A DNA stretch of 64,000 nucleotides from Microbulbifer agarilyticus S89 (GTDB lineage Bacteria > Pseudomonadota > Gammaproteobacteria > Pseudomonadales > Cellvibrionaceae), in contig NZ_AFPJ01000007.1 of the NCBI RefSeq assembly GCF_000220505.1, forward strand, positions 226,860 through 290,859, written 5' to 3'. Made by a program: the position numbers and the translations under genes. Under the pieces are notes generated by a model. That model did not search any database. It was given only the letters and a program-made list of their open reading frames with translations, and had not been told where the DNA came from. Shown here one piece after another: positions 18,237 to 27,098 of this stretch. How positions within the stretch are numbered: the stretch's first letter is position 1; every line of letters starts with the position of its first letter.

Positions 18237-21200
18237 TTACGCCGTCATCAGGGATTCCTGGTCTGCCGTCGCATTTGCCAGGTACATCAGTTCCCGCAAG
18301 GCAACCGTAAACATGGCGAAGTCTCCTTGTGTGGCCGACTTCAGTTCCTTGGTCAAACTTTCCCAGCGCTGGATTGCCGGCGCCATCCTGTTCGCCCAGT
18401 TCTCCACCGCACTGTCTACGTCGAGACCATCGTCGCCAGCCAGACGCAGGATATGGGTAGCCAGCCTTGCGAGCTGGTTATCCAGATCGTCCATGCTGGT
18501 CTCCCGCGCCTGGGAATGCCAGAAGCTATCCGACGGCAAGTCGATGATCTGGTTGCCGAACCAATAGAGGCCCAGACGATCTGCAAGTGCGAAGTAGGCT
18601 TTTGCCACCTCTTCAACAGGCCGATCTGTAATGCGCGCGGTATGCGAAATACCCAGTGCAGAAAACAGATAGGTCGGCGACGCCGCCAGCATCGCCAGGT
18701 CTTTCGGCACGCTGGCCGCGGTCAGCCTGTCGTGCCGCGCATGCCACTCGCGCAGCGGCTCGCCACTCAGTACCTCAGGTAAGGCACGAATCACGCGCTG
18801 GACAGAATCCTGGAACAATGCAATTTCATTTGCCGGATCGAGCGCGCCGTGTCGGTTGCGCACAAACCAACGAGCCGCCCTGCGCACCCGCCCCACCATG
18901 GCGGTCATCAGCTGCAGCTGTAAATCCGCCGGCACCTGATAGTCGAGCTCGGCGACGCCGTGCTGGAAATCCGACATGCGATACACATCGCGCGCACTCA
19001 CATAAGCGGCGATGATGGTATCAATCCCTGCACCGGTGGCGCCGCTGATCCGATCGTAGAAGGTAATGCCCATGCTGTTGACCATTTCGTTGGCAACCTG
19101 CGTGGAGACAATTTCCCGGCGCAAGGGGTGGTCATAGACCAGCGCCTGGTACCGGGACACCAGGGCTGGAGGAAATGCAGACTCCACCGCCTCCTGCACA
19201 TAATCATTATCGATAATGTGCGCGCCAACCAGCTCTTCCTTCAGTTTGACCTTCACATAGGAGATCAGCACGGACAGTTCAGGGTGCGTGAGATACTGCC
19301 CTTTGCTCTGGCGCTCGTTCAGCGTTTCGTTGTCTGGGATAAACTCCAACTGGCGACGCAGGCGGCCTTCGGCTTCGAGTGAATTAATCGTACGACGGAA
19401 TTCATCAAAGCGGTCGGCAATCTGATAGGCCGCCACACTAATTGCACTGGTCTGGTCATAATTGTTGTCCAGCACCAGCTCCGCGACCGAGTCGGTCATC
19501 TCTTCCAGCATATGGTTACGCTGTTTTTCCGTCAGGTCACCATTGGCCACCACCTTGTCCAACAGGATCTTGATGTTGACCTCATGATCCGAGCAGTCCA
19601 CGCCGCCGGCGTTATCGATAAAGTCGGTATTACACCGGCCACCGTTCAGGGAAAACTCGATACGCCCGCGCTGGGTCATGCCCAGGTTTCCGCCCTCACC
19701 AAACACCTTGCAGCGCAGCTCCTTGCCATCGACCCGCAGGTTATCATTCGACTTGTCGCCGACCTGCTCGTGGCTCTCTTGCTGCCCCTTCACATAGGTG
19801 CCAATCCCACCATTCCAGATCAGGTCGACCGGTGCCTTGAGCATCGCACTGATCAGCTCGTTCGGTGTCAGGTGATCCGCTTCAATGGCAAATGCCTGCT
19901 GCATCTCCGGGGTGATTTTTACCGACTTGGCGCGGCGCTCAAAAATCCCACCACCTTTGGAGATGAGGCTCAGGTTGTAATCGGTCCAGCTTGAACGAGG
20001 CAACTCAAACAACCGCTTGCGCTCGTGGTAACTGCTCGACGCATCGGGATTCGGGTCGACAAAAATATGCAGGTGGTTGAAGGCGCCTTTCAAACAGATA
20101 TGTTCGGACAGCAGCATACCGTTGCCGAACACGTCACCGGCCATGTCACCGATACCGATCACTGAGAAGTTTTCGGTTTGTACATTGACGCCCATTTCAC
20201 GGAAATGCCGTTGCACGGAGACCCAGGCACCGCGCGCGGTGATGCCCATTTTTTTGTGGTCATAACCATTGCTGCCGCCGGAGGCAAAGGCATCACCGAG
20301 CCAGAAGTCGTACTCCGCAGCGATACCGTTGGCGATATCGGAAAAGGTCGCGGTTCCCTTGTCCGCGGCCACAACCAGATAGGGGTCGTCCTCATCCCGG
20401 CGGATCACGCGGTCCGGCGGAATCACCTCGCCATTTTTCAGGTTATCGGTAACGTCGAGCAATGCCCGGATGAATGTCTTGTAACTCTTGATACCGGATT
20501 CGATGAGCGCTTCCCGGCTGTTGTCTGCCGGAGGCCGACGCACCACGAAGCCACCCTTGGCCCCGCTGGGCACAATAACCGCATTCTTTACGTTCTGCGC
20601 CTTCACCAGGCCCAGCACTTCGGTGCGGAAATCTTCCAGGCGATCGGACCAGCGCAAACCACCACGGGCGACCTTGCCGCCGCGCAGGTGCACCCCTTCC
20701 ACTTGCGGGGAATAGACGAAGATTTCGAACAGAGGGCGTGGCTCCGGGATATTCGGGATATCCCGCGGGCTGAACTTGATGGAAATGTAATCTTTCGGCT
20801 GGTCGTTGGTGTCCAGCTGGAAAAAATTGGTACGCAGCGTCGCCCGGATCAAATCCAGGTAACGGCGAATTACCTGATCTTCGTTCAGGTTGTCGACGCT
20901 GTCGAGGCCATCGTGGATCTTCTTGATCAGGCGTTCCACACGGGTCTGGTCCTGGCGCTCCGGTGAATTGATCCGCGGATCAAACATCGCGCGGAATAGC
21001 GCCACCAGGTTGCGGGTAATCTCCACATGATTCGCCAGCGTAGCCGCGATATAGGACTGGCTCGCGCTGAACTTGGTCTGCTTCATGTACCGCGCATAGG
21101 CACGCAACATGGTAACCTCTCGCCAGTTGAGGCGGGCGGCAAGTACCAGTCGATTGAACGCGTCGCTCTCGGCCACACCGTCCCAGATCGCCGCAAATGC

Positions 21201-23132
21201 GTCCTGGAACAGGGAGCGCGAGGCCTGCGCGTCGATACGGGTAGGCAGGCCGAACTCCAGGTGGAATTCGTGCATCCACACATCCTGCTTGCCACGCGGA
21301 CGGATGGTGTACGGAAACTCGCCCATCACCCGCAGCCCGAGATTCTCCAGCACAGGAATCACATCGGACAGCGTCAAACCAGAGCCCACATTGAATACCT
21401 TGAAGCGCAGGCTACCGGGCTCAGCGCCAACCGGCTGGTAGAAGCTCATCGCGACTCGATTGTCGTCGCTCAGCTCCTGAATTGACGTCACGTCCTGGAC
21501 CGCGATACGCGGCTCAAAGTCCTCGCGATAGCCCGCGGGGAAAGACTGGCCATAGGTGCCGATCAGTCGGCTGCCCTCTTCTTCCCCATGGGTCTCTATC
21601 AGGGATCTATGAAATACATCTTCCCAGCTGCGGGTAATATCCACAATCTGCGCCTCCAGTCGGGCTACATCAATATCCAGGGGTAGATTCGGGTCGACGC
21701 GGAATACCAGATGTACCCGGGCGAGAATCGATTCGGAAAAGAAGGTAGTAAAGTCAGAATCCAGTGCGTGAATCGTACGCGCGATACGATCACTGATCTT
21801 CTCCCGCACCTCACTGCTGAACTGGTCACGCGGCACGTACACCAGCGCGCTGACAAACTTTCCGAACGGGTCTTTGCGCATAAACAAGCGCAAACGCGCG
21901 CGCTCATTCATCGCCAGCACACCATGGGTGGTATCAAACAGTTCCCTGGTACTGCTCTGGAACAGTTCATCCCGTGGAAAGGTATCCAGAATACGCTGCA
22001 GCGCCTTGCCGTCATGGCTGGTGGGAGCGTGACCGCTCTGCTCCATCACCGAGGCCAGCTTGCGGCGCACAATTGGGATCTTGGAGGGGCTTTCGGTGTA
22101 GACCGGCGAGGTATACAGCCCCATAAATGCCGACTCGCCAATCACCTCACCGTTTTCGTCATACCGCTTGATGCTGACGTAGTCCGAATAGGCCGCACGG
22201 TGCACCCGCGACTTGACCGAAGACTTGGCAAAGGTGAGGAAATTGGGGCCCTGGTAAAAGCGCTGCTTGCCCTCGTTAAACGCATACTCCGGCGTCGGTT
22301 CAGCGGTCTCTTCCAGCTTCTTAAAAATCCCCAGGCGACGGTTCTCGACTTCCTGCAGTACTTTCTTATTCCCCTGCTGAGAGAACTCGTATTCGCGATA
22401 GCCAAGGAAGGTGAAGTTGCCATCACGCATCCACTGCAGAAACGCGCTGGCCTCCGCCAGGTTGGCTTCGTGATCCGCCACTCCAGCCTGCAGCTGGTCC
22501 TGCATGGCGGAACAGGTATCCAGCATGGGCACATAGTCGTCGACGACCAGCGCCACGTCACCCAGCACATCGCTCAGTGCCCGCGATAGCTCCGACGCGC
22601 GCGTTGCGCTGGTATCGAGGTTAATTTCGAGGTAAATCAGTGCCTCGTTGGCGATTGTAGGGTCGAACTGGCGCTCCTCTTCCAGCAGTGGCGCCACAGG
22701 CAACAACTGCTGCAGACGGCCACTCTCGTCCCGTTGCAACTGCATGACGGTACTTTTGATGGAGTGGATAACCGTGTCACGCTGGTTGATTTCCATACGC
22801 ACCGAATCCACAAGAAACGGCATGTCACGCTGCAGCACACACACCACGGTGTGCGAACACTCCCAGCCGTGATCCTCCAGGCGTGGATTGAATACCCGCA
22901 CTTTCGGGCCGCCACTATCGCGCTGCTGAATAAAATCCCAGCAGGTGTATACACAGCCATAGATGTCGACCAAACGCCGACCCGCAAGGTCCTCGAGGGG
23001 GTATTGGTTCAGATATTGCTCAGCGAAGCTGATTACAGGCCCAGCCTTGTCCCCAAGTTTCTCGCGAATAATCTCGCTAACTTGCTCCAGCAGCTCTTCC
23101 CGGCTATCGGTGATGACCGTCGCCATATTCAC
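18237..23132 (-). CDS. gdhB: NAD-specific glutamate dehydrogenase, 180-kDa class
   Basis: Oxidises glutamate to 2-oxoglutarate and ammonia with NAD. About 1,631 residues, matching the large L_180 class known from Pseudomonas aeruginosa GdhB and Streptomyces. The long N-terminal part (about 1-700) holds the ACT-like regulatory segments. The catalytic part carries PSGAKGGFVVRRPP, the GDMAGDVFGNGML region and DNAGGVDCSDHEVNIK. The C-terminal helical domain is also present. I start at the GTG at 23132 because GGGAGGAC lies six bases before it; the ATG at 23126 is two codons inside. In Pseudomonas this enzyme is allosterically controlled by arginine; that is family knowledge only. Confidence 0.95.
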   Translation of the reverse strand: MNMATVITDSREELLEQVSEIIREKLGDKAGPVISFAEQYLNQYPLEDLAGRRLVDIYGCVYTCWDFIQQRDSGGPKVRVFNPRLEDHGWECSHTVVCVLQRDMPFLVDSVRMEINQRDTVIHSIKSTVMQLQRDESGRLQQLLPVAPLLEEERQFDPTIANEALIYLEINLDTSATRASELSRALSDVLGDVALVVDDYVPMLDTCSAMQDQLQAGVADHEANLAEASAFLQWMRDGNFTFLGYREYEFSQQGNKKVLQEVENRRLGIFKKLEETAEPTPEYAFNEGKQRFYQGPNFLTFAKSSVKSRVHRAAYSDYVSIKRYDENGEVIGESAFMGLYTSPVYTESPSKIPIVRRKLASVMEQSGHAPTSHDGKALQRILDTFPRDELFQSSTRELFDTTHGVLAMNERARLRLFMRKDPFGKFVSALVYVPRDQFSSEVREKISDRIARTIHALDSDFTTFFSESILARVHLVFRVDPNLPLDIDVARLEAQIVDITRSWEDVFHRSLIETHGEEEGSRLIGTYGQSFPAGYREDFEPRIAVQDVTSIQELSDDNRVAMSFYQPVGAEPGSLRFKVFNVGSGLTLSDVIPVLENLGLRVMGEFPYTIRPRGKQDVWMHEFHLEFGLPTRIDAQASRSLFQDAFAAIWDGVAESDAFNRLVLAARLNWREVTMLRAYARYMKQTKFSASQSYIAATLANHVEITRNLVALFRAMFDPRINSPERQDQTRVERLIKKIHDGLDSVDNLNEDQVIRRYLDLIRATLRTNFFQLDTNDQPKDYISIKFSPRDIPNIPEPRPLFEIFVYSPQVEGVHLRGGKVARGGLRWSDRLEDFRTEVLGLVKAQNVKNAVIVPSGAKGGFVVRRPPADNSREALIESGIKSYKTFIRALLDVTDNLKNGEVIPPDRVIRRDEDDPYLVVAADKGTATFSDIANGIAAEYDFWLGDAFASGGSNGYDHKKMGITARGAWVSVQRHFREMGVNVQTENFSVIGIGDMAGDVFGNGMLLSEHICLKGAFNHLHIFVDPNPDASSSYHERKRLFELPRSSWTDYNLSLISKGGGIFERRAKSVKITPEMQQAFAIEADHLTPNELISAMLKAPVDLIWNGGIGTYVKGQQESHEQVGDKSNDNLRVDGKELRCKVFGEGGNLGMTQRGRIEFSLNGGRCNTDFIDNAGGVDCSDHEVNIKILLDKVVANGDLTEKQRNHMLEEMTDSVAELVLDNNYDQTSAISVAAYQIADRFDEFRRTINSLEAEGRLRRQLEFIPDNETLNERQSKGQYLTHPELSVLISYVKVKLKEELVGAHIIDNDYVQEAVESAFPPALVSRYQALVYDHPLRREIVSTQVANEMVNSMGITFYDRISGATGAGIDTIIAAYVSARDVYRMSDFQHGVAELDYQVPADLQLQLMTAMVGRVRRAARWFVRNRHGALDPANEIALFQDSVQRVIRALPEVLSGEPLREWHARHDRLTAASVPKDLAMLAASPTYLFSALGISHTARITDRPVEEVAKAYFALADRLGLYWFGNQIIDLPSDSFWHSQARETSMDDLDNQLARLATHILRLAGDDGLDVDSAVENWANRMAPAIQRWESLTKELKSATQGDFAMFTVALRELMYLANATADQESLMTA

Positions 23133-23489
23133 GTACGTCCTCCCATCACGGCGCAAACAGAATGCGCCGGTATAATCCGCCATCGCAGGTGCGCCCACAC
23201 GGTTAGTGGAGCCCACCCTGTCCCCATTGCCGAACTTTTGCCCACTTGCGCTGCAAAACACTTTGTAGCGGTGGTGGTTGAACAATCCGACAGAATAATT
23301 GTCTACTTTGCAGCCTGAGAACCGGGGTAAGCCCTGCGACAGTTGCCTCTGAGCACACTGCCGTTAAAATCGTCCTACCCGCATTTCTCGAGCGAGTGGC
23401 TATATATATGAGGGCACCTCAAAAAGCATAGATAGCCACCGCTCTGCGGCAGCGTATTGAAACAGGAATTTGGCAAAAGAAGTGACGAT
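23133..23489. other. Divergent intergenic region between gdhB and moxR
   Basis: 357 bases without a supported gene. It should hold the promoters for the dehydrogenase (leftward) and the moxR-bat operon (rightward). A candidate rightward promoter lies at 23343-23370. A TATATATATG run at 23401-23410 is the most AT-rich spot. Confidence 0.5.
23343..23370 (+). promoter_or_regulatory. Candidate sigma70 promoter for the moxR-bat operon
   Basis: TTGCCT at 23343-23348 and TAAAAT at 23365-23370 are separated by 16 bases, close to the sigma70 ideal. It lies 120 bases upstream of the moxR start. Identified by eye only. Confidence 0.35.
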
Positions 23490-24449
23490 ATGGACACACG
23501 CCAGCAGATAAAAATTCTGGGTGATTGGCTGGAGCAGCAGATTATTGGCCAAGAGACTTTGGTCAATCGAATTCTCATAGGATTGCTGGCCGACGGTCAC
23601 CTTTTGGTCGAGGGCGCGCCCGGTCTGGCGAAGACAAAAGCGATCAAAACCCTGGCCGATGGCATCGAGGGTGACTTCCATCGGGTCCAATTTACGCCGG
23701 ACCTGTTGCCGTCCGATATCACCGGCACCGACATCTACCGACCGGAGACCGGCGAATTCCATTTTCAGCCCGGCCCGGTATTCCACAACCTGATCCTCGC
23801 CGACGAAATTAACCGGGCGCCTGCCAAAGTGCAGTCTGCGCTACTGGAGGCGATGGCGGAACGCCAGATCAGTGTTGGCCGCAAAACATACGCCCTGCCC
23901 GACCTGTTCCTGGTGATGGCTACCCAGAACCCGATCGAACAGGAAGGCACCTATCCCCTGCCGGAGGCACAGCTTGATCGTTTTCTGATGCAGGTAAACC
24001 TCAGTTACCCCGACGCGGAAGCCGAGACAAAGATTCTCAAACTCGCGCGCGATGAAGCGAGCCACGGCGAAGGCCACCCACAAACCGTAATTTCACAGGA
24101 AACCCTGTTTACGGCTCGCCAGGAAATCCTCGACCTGACCATGGTCGAAGCCGTGGAAACCTACATCGTGCAGCTGGTCATCGCCACCCGCGAGCCCCAT
24201 CGCTATGACGATGAACTGGCCAGCTGGCTCGATTTCGGCGCCAGCCCACGGGCCACCATCGCACTCGACCGCTGCGCGCGTGCCTACGCCTGGCTCGCCG
24301 GGCGAGACTATGTGACGCCCGATGATGTCATGGCCATCGCGCCGGATGTGTTGCGCCACCGTTTGCTGCTCAGCTTTGAGGCTGAAGCCGCTGGCGCGAG
24401 CGCCGACCGTGTGATCCGCCGCCTGTTACAACTGGTTCCGGCAATCTAG
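23490..24449 (+). CDS. moxR: MoxR-family AAA+ ATPase
   Basis: A 319-residue chaperone-like AAA+ ATPase of the MoxR family, which usually matures or inserts metal into VWA-domain partner proteins. Walker A is VEGAPGLAKTKAIK, Walker B LILADEINRAP, sensor 1 VMATQNPIEQEGTYPLPEAQ, and the arginine-finger region follows in LDRFLM. The ATG at 23490 begins MDTRQQIKIL; an upstream TTG at 23457 is open but unlikely. It heads an operon with DUF58, DUF4381 and Bat genes, the standard MoxR-Bat arrangement tied to envelope stress and oxygen tolerance. Confidence 0.93.
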   Translation: MDTRQQIKILGDWLEQQIIGQETLVNRILIGLLADGHLLVEGAPGLAKTKAIKTLADGIEGDFHRVQFTPDLLPSDITGTDIYRPETGEFHFQPGPVFHNLILADEINRAPAKVQSALLEAMAERQISVGRKTYALPDLFLVMATQNPIEQEGTYPLPEAQLDRFLMQVNLSYPDAEAETKILKLARDEASHGEGHPQTVISQETLFTARQEILDLTMVEAVETYIVQLVIATREPHRYDDELASWLDFGASPRATIALDRCARAYAWLAGRDYVTPDDVMAIAPDVLRHRLLLSFEAEAAGASADRVIRRLLQLVPAI

Positions 24450-24458
24450 GTTTAAATC

Positions 24459-25424
24459 GTGGTCGAATCACTCAACCACCGTGAACTGGAGCTGTCCGGT
24501 GCCTACCCGGAAGTGGCGCCATTGGTGCGCCTGCGCCATATCGCCCGCCAGTTGCGCCTGTTCAAACCTCGGGTTAACCGGAGCGATCAGTCCGGTAACC
24601 TGCTTACCCGTTATCGCGGGCGGGGCATGAATTTTGAAGAGGTGCGCTATTACCAGCCTGGGGACGATGTCCGCTCCATTGATTGGCGGGTAACCGCGCG
24701 CACCGGCGAGACGCACACCAAACTTTTCCAGGAAGAGCGCGAGCGACCCGTAGTCATTTTGTTGGATCTGCGCTCACCCATGTTTTTTGGCAGCCAGAAT
24801 GCCTTCAAATCCGTGGCCGCCTGCAGTATTGCCTCCGCCCTGTGCTGGGCCGGCCTACAGCATGGTGATCGCATCGGCGCGCTGATTTTTTCGGATCAGG
24901 GGGTTAATACCGTACGCCCACGCCGCAGTCACCACGCGGTACTCGCCGCCATTCACGGCATGGTCGATTCCGCTACGAGTCTCGATAGCCCAATCGCCAC
25001 GAGTGGCAGCCAGCCCCTGAGCGCCCTGCTGGAAGAGGCCCGCCGGGTCGCTCGGCCCGGCAGCGCCGTATTTCTGATCAGTGATTGCCACGACCTGGAC
25101 GCGAGCTGCGAGCAGTCCCTCTACCTGCTTACGCGCCATGCAGATTTGCAAATACTGCGCGTCAGTGACCCGCTGGAACAACAACTTCCAGATCAGGCCG
25201 TTACAATCAGCGACGGTCGCCAGCGCACGTTTCTTGGCAAGGGCAAACAAGCGCTAAAACAACAGTTTGCACGCCATCAACATCAGATTCGAGAAAACGC
25301 CGCGCAACTTTGCCGCCGACTGCGCCTGCCACTACTGGATTTCGACAACACCCAGCCCGTAGTGCCGAAGCTGCTCAGCACCTATGGCGACCGCCAGCCC
25401 ACGCCGGGCCGGAGACAGGCATGA
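24459..25424 (+). CDS. DUF58 domain protein
   Basis: A 321-residue soluble protein of the DUF58 family, the usual partner of MoxR. It contains the family hallmark YQPGDDVRSIDWRVTARTG (about residues 68-86). A VWA-like fold follows, with VVILLDLRSPMFFG and later SAVFLISDCHDLDAS. The start is GTG at 24459, nine bases after moxR. Its stop overlaps the ATG of the next gene (ATGA). The biochemical role of the family is not settled; it is thought to be a client or partner of the MoxR ATPase. Confidence 0.92.
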   Translation: MVESLNHRELELSGAYPEVAPLVRLRHIARQLRLFKPRVNRSDQSGNLLTRYRGRGMNFEEVRYYQPGDDVRSIDWRVTARTGETHTKLFQEERERPVVILLDLRSPMFFGSQNAFKSVAACSIASALCWAGLQHGDRIGALIFSDQGVNTVRPRRSHHAVLAAIHGMVDSATSLDSPIATSGSQPLSALLEEARRVARPGSAVFLISDCHDLDASCEQSLYLLTRHADLQILRVSDPLEQQLPDQAVTISDGRQRTFLGKGKQALKQQFARHQHQIRENAAQLCRRLRLPLLDFDNTQPVVPKLLSTYGDRQPTPGRRQA

Positions 25425-26041
25425 TGTTTTTTAGCGCCAGCGTAAAGCAAGCGACACCACCACCGCCCCCGGCTATCGATCAACCGCCAAACCAGGCCCC
25501 GGTCATGACACCGGAGATGCAGCAGTTGCTCGAGCAGCTGAAAGACATCCAAGAGCCTGCCCCAATCGGCTGGTGGCCGCTGGCACCCGGCTGGTGGATG
25601 CTTGCAGGAGCGCTCATCGCCCTGTTATTCGGCGCCTTTTGGCTGTTTTCCTACCTCCGCCGCCAGCGTCAGCAAAAACAGTATCGCGTAGAGGGCGAAC
25701 ACCTGCTAAAGGTCCTGGACCTCAATCAGCCACGCGCCGTCGAGTCCATCAACGTACTGTTAAAACGCGTGGCAGTGGTTACCTTTGGCCGAGCCCTATC
25801 TGGCCCACTCACTGGCGAGCATTGGATCGCATTCCTCGAATCCACTGCAACAGCACCAATGCCAGAATCCGCACGTCGCGCCCTACTGGAAAGCCTGTAC
25901 AGCGCGCGGGAACCATCAAACGACGCCCTGGAAGATTTACGCGGCTATGCCATTCAGTGGGTACGGAAACATCAGCGTGCAGATTCGACGCCTGAGGTAG
26001 CACTTGATCAACAGGCCACTGCGGGAGCGAGCAATGTTTGA
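25421..26041 (+). CDS. DUF4381 membrane protein
   Basis: A 206-residue protein with a Pro-rich N-terminus, one membrane helix (WWMLAGALIALLFGAFWLFSYL, about residues 56-77, broken here only for naming) and a basic cytoplasmic domain. Its place between DUF58 and batA, and the PIGWWPLAPGWW motif just before the helix, are diagnostic of DUF4381. The start ATG overlaps the DUF58 stop. Its own 3' end overlaps the batA start by eight bases. It is probably a membrane scaffold of the Bat complex; its function is unproven. Confidence 0.88.
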   Translation: MMFFSASVKQATPPPPPAIDQPPNQAPVMTPEMQQLLEQLKDIQEPAPIGWWPLAPGWWMLAGALIALLFGAFWLFSYLRRQRQQKQYRVEGEHLLKVLDLNQPRAVESINVLLKRVAVVTFGRALSGPLTGEHWIAFLESTATAPMPESARRALLESLYSAREPSNDALEDLRGYAIQWVRKHQRADSTPEVALDQQATAGASNV

Positions 26042-27098
26042 GTTCGCGCTCCCGTGGGTTTTCTTGCTGCTACCGCTGCCCCTGCTCGCGCGCAAGCTAC
26101 TGCGTAAAAGCGAGCCACTCAGCAGCGCACTCAAAGTACCCTACTACGAACATTTACCGCGAAAGAGCGGTGGTGCTGCGGGTAACCGCTGGAATTTACT
26201 GATGCTCTGGTTGCTGTGGCTATTGCTGCTCGCCGCTGCAGCCCGCCCCCAGTGGTATGGCGAACCCATCACACAAACTACCAGTGCGCGCGACCTGTTA
26301 ATCGCCGTGGACATTTCCGGCAGCATGGAAACCCCGGACATGATCCTCAACGGCAACCCCGCAATGCGCATCAGCGCAGTGAAATCCGTGGTGGGCGACT
26401 TTGTGCTGCGCAGGAAAGGCGATCGCCTGGGGCTGGTTCTGTTTGGTACTCGCGCCTACCTGCAGGCACCTCTTACTTTTGACCGCCAAACCGTCGATAC
26501 ACTGCTGACCGAGGCCCAGATTGGATTTGCCGGCCAAGGGACCGCTATTGGTGACGCAATCGGACTGTCCGTAAAACGCCTCACCCAGCGACCGGCAGAT
26601 CAGCGTGTGCTGATCCTGCTAACCGATGGCGCTAATACCGCGGGTAAAGTTGCTCCACTAAAGGCCGCAGAGCTCGCCAAACAGGCCGGCGTCAAGGTAT
26701 ACACCATTGGTGTCGGCGCTGAAGAAATGGTGCAACCCGGGCTACTTGGCTCGCGCTTTGGAGCCCGCCGGGTAAACCCATCCCGGGACCTCGATAGTGA
26801 AACCTTGCAGGCGATCGCGGACAAAACCGGAGGCAAATACTTCCGTGCACATAATCCGCAGGAGCTCGCGCAAATCTATCAAGAGCTGGATCGACTCGAG
26901 CCGGTTGAACAGGAGGCGGAAACCTATCGCCCACTGAAGTCTCTTTACGTTTGGCCACTGGGTCTTGCCCTTCTGCTCGCACTGATCTGGTCCAGCCTGC
27001 CCTTTATTGGCAACTGGATCACGGAGCTACAGGCGCGGAATCGCAATGGTCAAGGAGCGGGCAACGGCGTTCACAATCATGGGGGGCAGGCGCAGTGA
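26034..27098 (+). CDS. batA: BatA-like VWA-domain membrane protein
   Basis: A 354-residue protein with an N-terminal membrane hairpin (FALPWVFLLLPLPLLA and LLMLWLLWLLLLAAAARP), then a von Willebrand factor A domain (about residues 85-280), and a C-terminal helix (VWPLGLALLLALIWSSLPF). The metal-ion-dependent adhesion site is complete: DISGSMETPD, T in GQGTAIGDA, and LTDGANTAG. The domain should lie in the periplasm. The ATG at 26034 follows GGGAG. It is followed by a second VWA protein with a GTGA overlap, as in classic bat operons. Confidence 0.93.
   Translation: MFEFALPWVFLLLPLPLLARKLLRKSEPLSSALKVPYYEHLPRKSGGAAGNRWNLLMLWLLWLLLLAAAARPQWYGEPITQTTSARDLLIAVDISGSMETPDMILNGNPAMRISAVKSVVGDFVLRRKGDRLGLVLFGTRAYLQAPLTFDRQTVDTLLTEAQIGFAGQGTAIGDAIGLSVKRLTQRPADQRVLILLTDGANTAGKVAPLKAAELAKQAGVKVYTIGVGAEEMVQPGLLGSRFGARRVNPSRDLDSETLQAIADKTGGKYFRAHNPQELAQIYQELDRLEPVEQEAETYRPLKSLYVWPLGLALLLALIWSSLPFIGNWITELQARNRNGQGAGNGVHNHGGQAQ

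Noticed and set aside
21711-22589. 292-codon open frame antisense to glutamate dehydrogenase
   Set aside because: Mirror frame of a well-supported gene; composition follows the dehydrogenase codons.
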